Under the pieces are notes generated by a model that was not told the DNA's origin, searched no databases, and saw nothing but the letters and a program-made list of their open reading frames with translations. Positions 61,171-64,000 of a DNA stretch of 64,000 nucleotides are shown here, in pieces (the first letter of the stretch is position 1; each line of letters opens with the position of its first letter). The position numbers were made by a program, and so were the translations under genes. The stretch lies in assembly GCA_964059195.1 (NCBI GenBank), contig CAXKWD010000002.1, positions 151,111,042 through 151,175,041 on the forward strand, read 5' to 3'. The DNA comes from Ectobius pallidus. Lineage: Eukaryota; Arthropoda; Insecta; Blattodea; Ectobiidae.

Positions 61171-61759
61171 TCGCTATATATATAAAAGGTTTTGTCCTGA
61201 CTGACAGGAATCAACGTAGAGTCTAAACTATAACAGGTAGAGACTTGGAATTTTGACAGTACCTTCGTTTCATAATGTAGGTGCTCACTAAGAAAGGATT
61301 TTGAAAAATTCTGATTTTAAATGCCAAAAATCAAATGTTTTTGAGAATACTTAATCCCTTCTTACACAGAATTATCGAATCCGAATCACATTTGACATTA
61401 AAACATATTGTTGCCAGTGGGTTTCAGATGGGTTTGGAATTAAATTAAGTGGAAGTTTGACAAATACAGTTGGCTTTGTCAATTTTTGTCATACCTTGAA
61501 ATAAAACTTTCGCGATCGCTTGAATGTTGTAAGCCCTAATATGGTCAAACATTGTTTTATTTGGACGCAACTCACTATACAGGGGTTTTCTGGACCAAGG
61601 CACTCGAATCTGAGGTCGCTTTTACCAGGCGACGCTATCTAATCGTGGTATGTAGTCCACGTGATTTAGGTGTTAATAAATATCATGATTTAACTATTAT
61701 GCTCTTAATTTTTAATTTTTGAAATAATTATCGCGGGCGAAGCCGCGGGCACATGCTAG
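61171..61759 (+). mobile_element. 589-bp non-autonomous Helitron
   Basis: The element starts TCGCTATATATATAAAAGG directly after an A (61170), with CTGACTGAC shortly inside, a common 5' motif of insect Helitrons. It ends with a GC-rich hairpin (GCGGGCGAAGCCGC, about 61733-61746), then CTAG at 61756-61759 followed by T. Insertion between A and T, no terminal inverted repeats, a 5' TC and a 3' hairpin plus CTAG are the defining Helitron features. It encodes no Rep/helicase protein and so depends on another element. Confidence 0.85.
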
Positions 61760-61760
61760 T

Positions 61761-62013
61761 AGTATTATATATGAGTCTGCAGCTTGGAAATGAGTACTCT
61801 GAAAGAAAAACTCGTAAAATAAAAGTTGTATAGCATCAAATTCTGCGTCCACTGAGTACCAAAATTGTCAGTTTCGGTGAAGTACACCTCTCGAAATTGG
61901 CGATCTCCCGGTGTGTGGTAATTGGCATAAGAATCCCATGGAGGTACCTGTGAGTTCCTACTCTAGCCAACCAAACCGAAAGTATCTTTCTATCACATTT
62001 CTTAATAATAACA

Positions 62014-62077
<64 letters not shown>

Positions 62078-62129
62078 CAATAATAATATTGTTATTTAAC
62101 AATAATTTAAGTATAATTATATTTAGTGT
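61761..62129. other. Spacer with (TAA)n microsatellite
   Basis: Contains a (TAA)n tract at about 62014-62073. Open frames coding for poly-Ile or poly-Asn arise from this tract and are not genes. Confidence 0.85.
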
Positions 62130-62884
62130 ATGTCTAGTGTATAGTGTCTATGTACGCAACATTCACCCCGCTTCCTCCAATGCTGCAGGAGAGTGACAGT
62201 ATTTCGCAGTATTGGATGGAGGCTATCTGCTTCATAAAGTTGTTTGGCCACCCAACGCCTCCTTCGACACCATCGCCAAGAGTTAATGCTCTTTTTAAAA
62301 ATACACTATGGGTCCACGAAAGTTGCCATTGTGTTCGACAGATAGGCCTACCCTGCTCAGAGTGGCACCAAAAGATCTGAGTTATTGCGGCGGATGAAGA
62401 TTCGCCATTCCACCGAAGTAATCTTTGATGCAAATACAATAAACCAAGTCACTCAGGAAAAGTTTTTGGTCTATGAGTTTAATAAAAGTCTTCTACTTGA
62501 AGTCCTGAAAAGTCACTTCGAAGATTGTGACATTAAAGTCAATCAGGCCCATGCTGACTTGCTCATTTCCAAGGTCAAGGAGCATGAAAAAGTCCCAATA
62601 ATTGGAGAGGACATAGACCTTCTTGTGCTTATGATAGGGCTTTGCTAGCCATGCATCAACTTGGTCTTTCTGACGCTGCTGATGTGCAATATTTGAGAAC
62701 ATCTTTCAAATTCGAGCAATCCATATCCAGCCTCATTCTTTTCATCCACGCGTTTAGTGGATGTAATACGACATCTGCTATTTTTGGTCGAGGAAAGATG
62801 AAGCTGAGCAGCATGGTCACCTTTTCGAAAGAACTTCAGGACATATCCCGATGTTTCGTCGACCCATTCACCAGCCATGATTAA
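62130..62884 (+). pseudogene. Decayed gene with PIN/FEN1-like nuclease signature
   Basis: Three overlapping plus-strand frames form one protein-like series: 62144-62380 (YATFTPLPPML, MEAICFIKLFGHP), 62385-62648 (ADLLISKVKEHE, then VPIIGEDIDLLVLMI) and 62642-62884 (SISSLILFIHAFSGCNTTSAIFGRGK in sequence, given here in parts: LILFIHAFSGCNTT and SAIFGRGKMK). The GEDIDLLVL block followed by an HAFSGCxTTSAxFGxGK block is a pattern I associate with a widespread, poorly described family of invertebrate proteins with a PIN/FEN1-like fold, often multi-copy and possibly transposon-linked. That assignment is from memory and needs a search. Frame changes near 62380 and 62640 and the lack of a complete N-terminus show it is broken. 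Confidence 0.5.
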
Positions 62885-63159
62885 ATAGTGTGGTTTTATA
62901 TGTTACCCCTATGGTGGAGTCGCGATACATACCCGCAACACATGGTGGAGCAGGGGCAAAGTCCGCATGGTTCAAAGTCCACAAATGACGTCATCCAAAA
63001 TGGCGGCGCGCTAGACCACGTGACTAGAATTAGGTTTCATATTTCATTGCGGGTTCCCACGAAGCGTAAATGCAACGTCATCATTATTTTAAGACTTCAA
63101 GTGTGTTTATAATTATATTTCGTTATAGATTTTTCCCCATAAGATGTCTATTTCAGTAA

Positions 63160-63240
63160 AAAATAGCCCAGAGGTCGACTCAGCCTGGAGTAAATGCGGC
63201 CGATGACTAAGGCTGTTAACCTTACCGTACATATTATTAT
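63160..63240 (+). mobile_element. SINE body fragment
   Basis: GTCGACTCAGCCT followed by GGCCGATGACTAAGGCTG and CTTACCGTAC matches the body of the SINE at 48703-49014 with divergence, and runs into an (ATT)n tail (63231-63266). The tRNA-like head is absent. Confidence 0.65.
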
Positions 63241-63396
63241 TATTATTATCATCATTATCATTATTATATTACTTCTTTGTTCATATATCGAATTCTGAAA
63301 GATATTACGTTAGCACATATTTCAATCCTTCAAGTATTTTTATAAATATGGTAGCTATCGTTTTAAAACTATATTTTGTCATAAGATGATAATCCT

Positions 63397-63510
63397 AGCC
63401 CAGGGGCTAACTCAGCCTCTGGCTTACCGGTCATTGTATAATATAATTTTCACTTTTGTCCTATGGTAAAGGCGACCGGTGCGTAAGCTTCAAACCCTCA
63501 GTATAATGAG
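63397..63510 (+). mobile_element. SINE body fragment with internal insertion
   Basis: CCCAGGGGCTAACTCAGCCT and, after an AT-rich interruption, GGTAAAGGCGACCGGTGCGT match the same SINE body as 48703-49014. More diverged than the other copies. Confidence 0.55.
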
Positions 63511-63854
63511 GGAATAATATTATGTTAATAATTACAGGTTTTTATAATGCCGATACCGTATTATAAGGAAAGCCAGTGATGAAAACATATAGAACTAACT
63601 TTGTTTCATTGCACGTGAGAGATTTGCTTAGTTAACAGTTGTCTCAGCTCGCTCGCCTTGCATCACTATACAGCTGACGCTAGATAACACTCTTATCTAC
63701 TCTCAGGTGTAACATTCTCATTCATTGAAACACTTTCCTTTTAAAACTCAATCATAATATTTTATCAGCAGTCTTTAATTATTCTTCATGTTTATTATGT
63801 CTTATGTCTAATCATCGTTATTCTGTTGCGGTATATTAAAAACTGATATTCTAA

Positions 63855-63945
63855 TATTTCATCGCAGAATGGGTCTAGGTTCGATTCCTGGCCAGGTGGA
63901 GGGCTTTTCAGTAATGATATATGTCGTGTATATTACATATTAAAC
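63855..63945 (+). mobile_element. Possible SINE head fragment (B box only)
   Basis: Contains a B box GGTTCGATTCC (63879-63889) with CTGGCCAGGTGGAGGGCTTTT after it; no A box is visible at the normal distance. Flanking sequence is AT-rich and otherwise unassigned. Confidence 0.4.
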
Positions 63946-64000
63946 CAATGTTTTATCTCCAACCGAATGACTTATAGTGAGAGATTTGAAATTCTAATTC

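Noticed and set aside
61836..62102. Open frames coding for poly-Ile and poly-Asn
   Set aside because: They are translations of a (TAA)n microsatellite.
62014..63300. CRISPR-like regular repeats
   Set aside because: Only simple trinucleotide microsatellites and SINE fragments; no repeat-spacer structure, and the genome is eukaryotic.

Overview
This is a eukaryotic, intron-era genome window, almost certainly from a large repeat-rich arthropod genome. The base composition is AT-rich, there is no compact gene layout, and most recognisable coding sequence belongs to broken non-LTR retrotransposons (LINEs), hAT-type DNA transposons, a short Helitron and tRNA-derived SINEs. The mix suggests a hemimetabolous insect such as a cockroach or relative, but that is an inference from style, not proof. 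I see no intact host protein-coding gene, no rRNA or functional tRNA gene, and no CRISPR.

Region 1 (1-29500): a head-to-tail tandem array with a period of 4541-4550 bp, six full units and a truncated seventh, nearly identical to each other. Each unit carries an internal 102-bp minisatellite, a GC-rich stretch open on both strands, and a short stretch flanked by good splice-site consensus. Units differ by small indels and substitutions that do not sort into one simple order, as expected from unequal exchange or gene conversion. The array stops exactly where the 3' end of a 5'-truncated LINE begins (29501).

Region 2 (29501-36137): the LINE remnant with RT tail, RNase H and a zinc knuckle (minus strand), a long inverted repeat with ~500-bp arms (32235-32745 and 34337-34838), a 54-codon minus-strand ORF that may be a LINE tail, and a second LINE remnant (RT only, plus strand).

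Region 3 (36138-47322): a hAT-type transposon (transposase on minus) split by at least two later insertions. A 6.96-kb insertion, mostly an R1-clade-like LINE, interrupts it at 37563-44523, and a 1327-bp TIR element with a 3-bp target duplication at 44610-45936. Taking out the insertions rejoins the transposase reading frame, which dates the layers relative to one another.

Region 4 (47323-56200): AT-rich spacer, a perfect 120-bp palindrome around (AT)n, a SINE, then another LINE (PHD-finger ORF1, endonuclease, RT; plus strand) whose endonuclease is interrupted by a 1012-bp hAT-like non-autonomous element with a perfect 8-bp target duplication.

Region 5 (56200-64000): a degenerate minisatellite-like locus into which a complicated nested inverted-repeat structure has been placed (arms ~985 bp and 140 bp), a 589-bp non-autonomous Helitron, a decayed PIN/FEN1-like gene remnant and SINE fragments.

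The best candidates for something unusual are the 4.55-kb array, which may be a transcribed non-coding or satellite-like locus, and the two large hairpin-forming structures at 32-35 kb and 57-60 kb.
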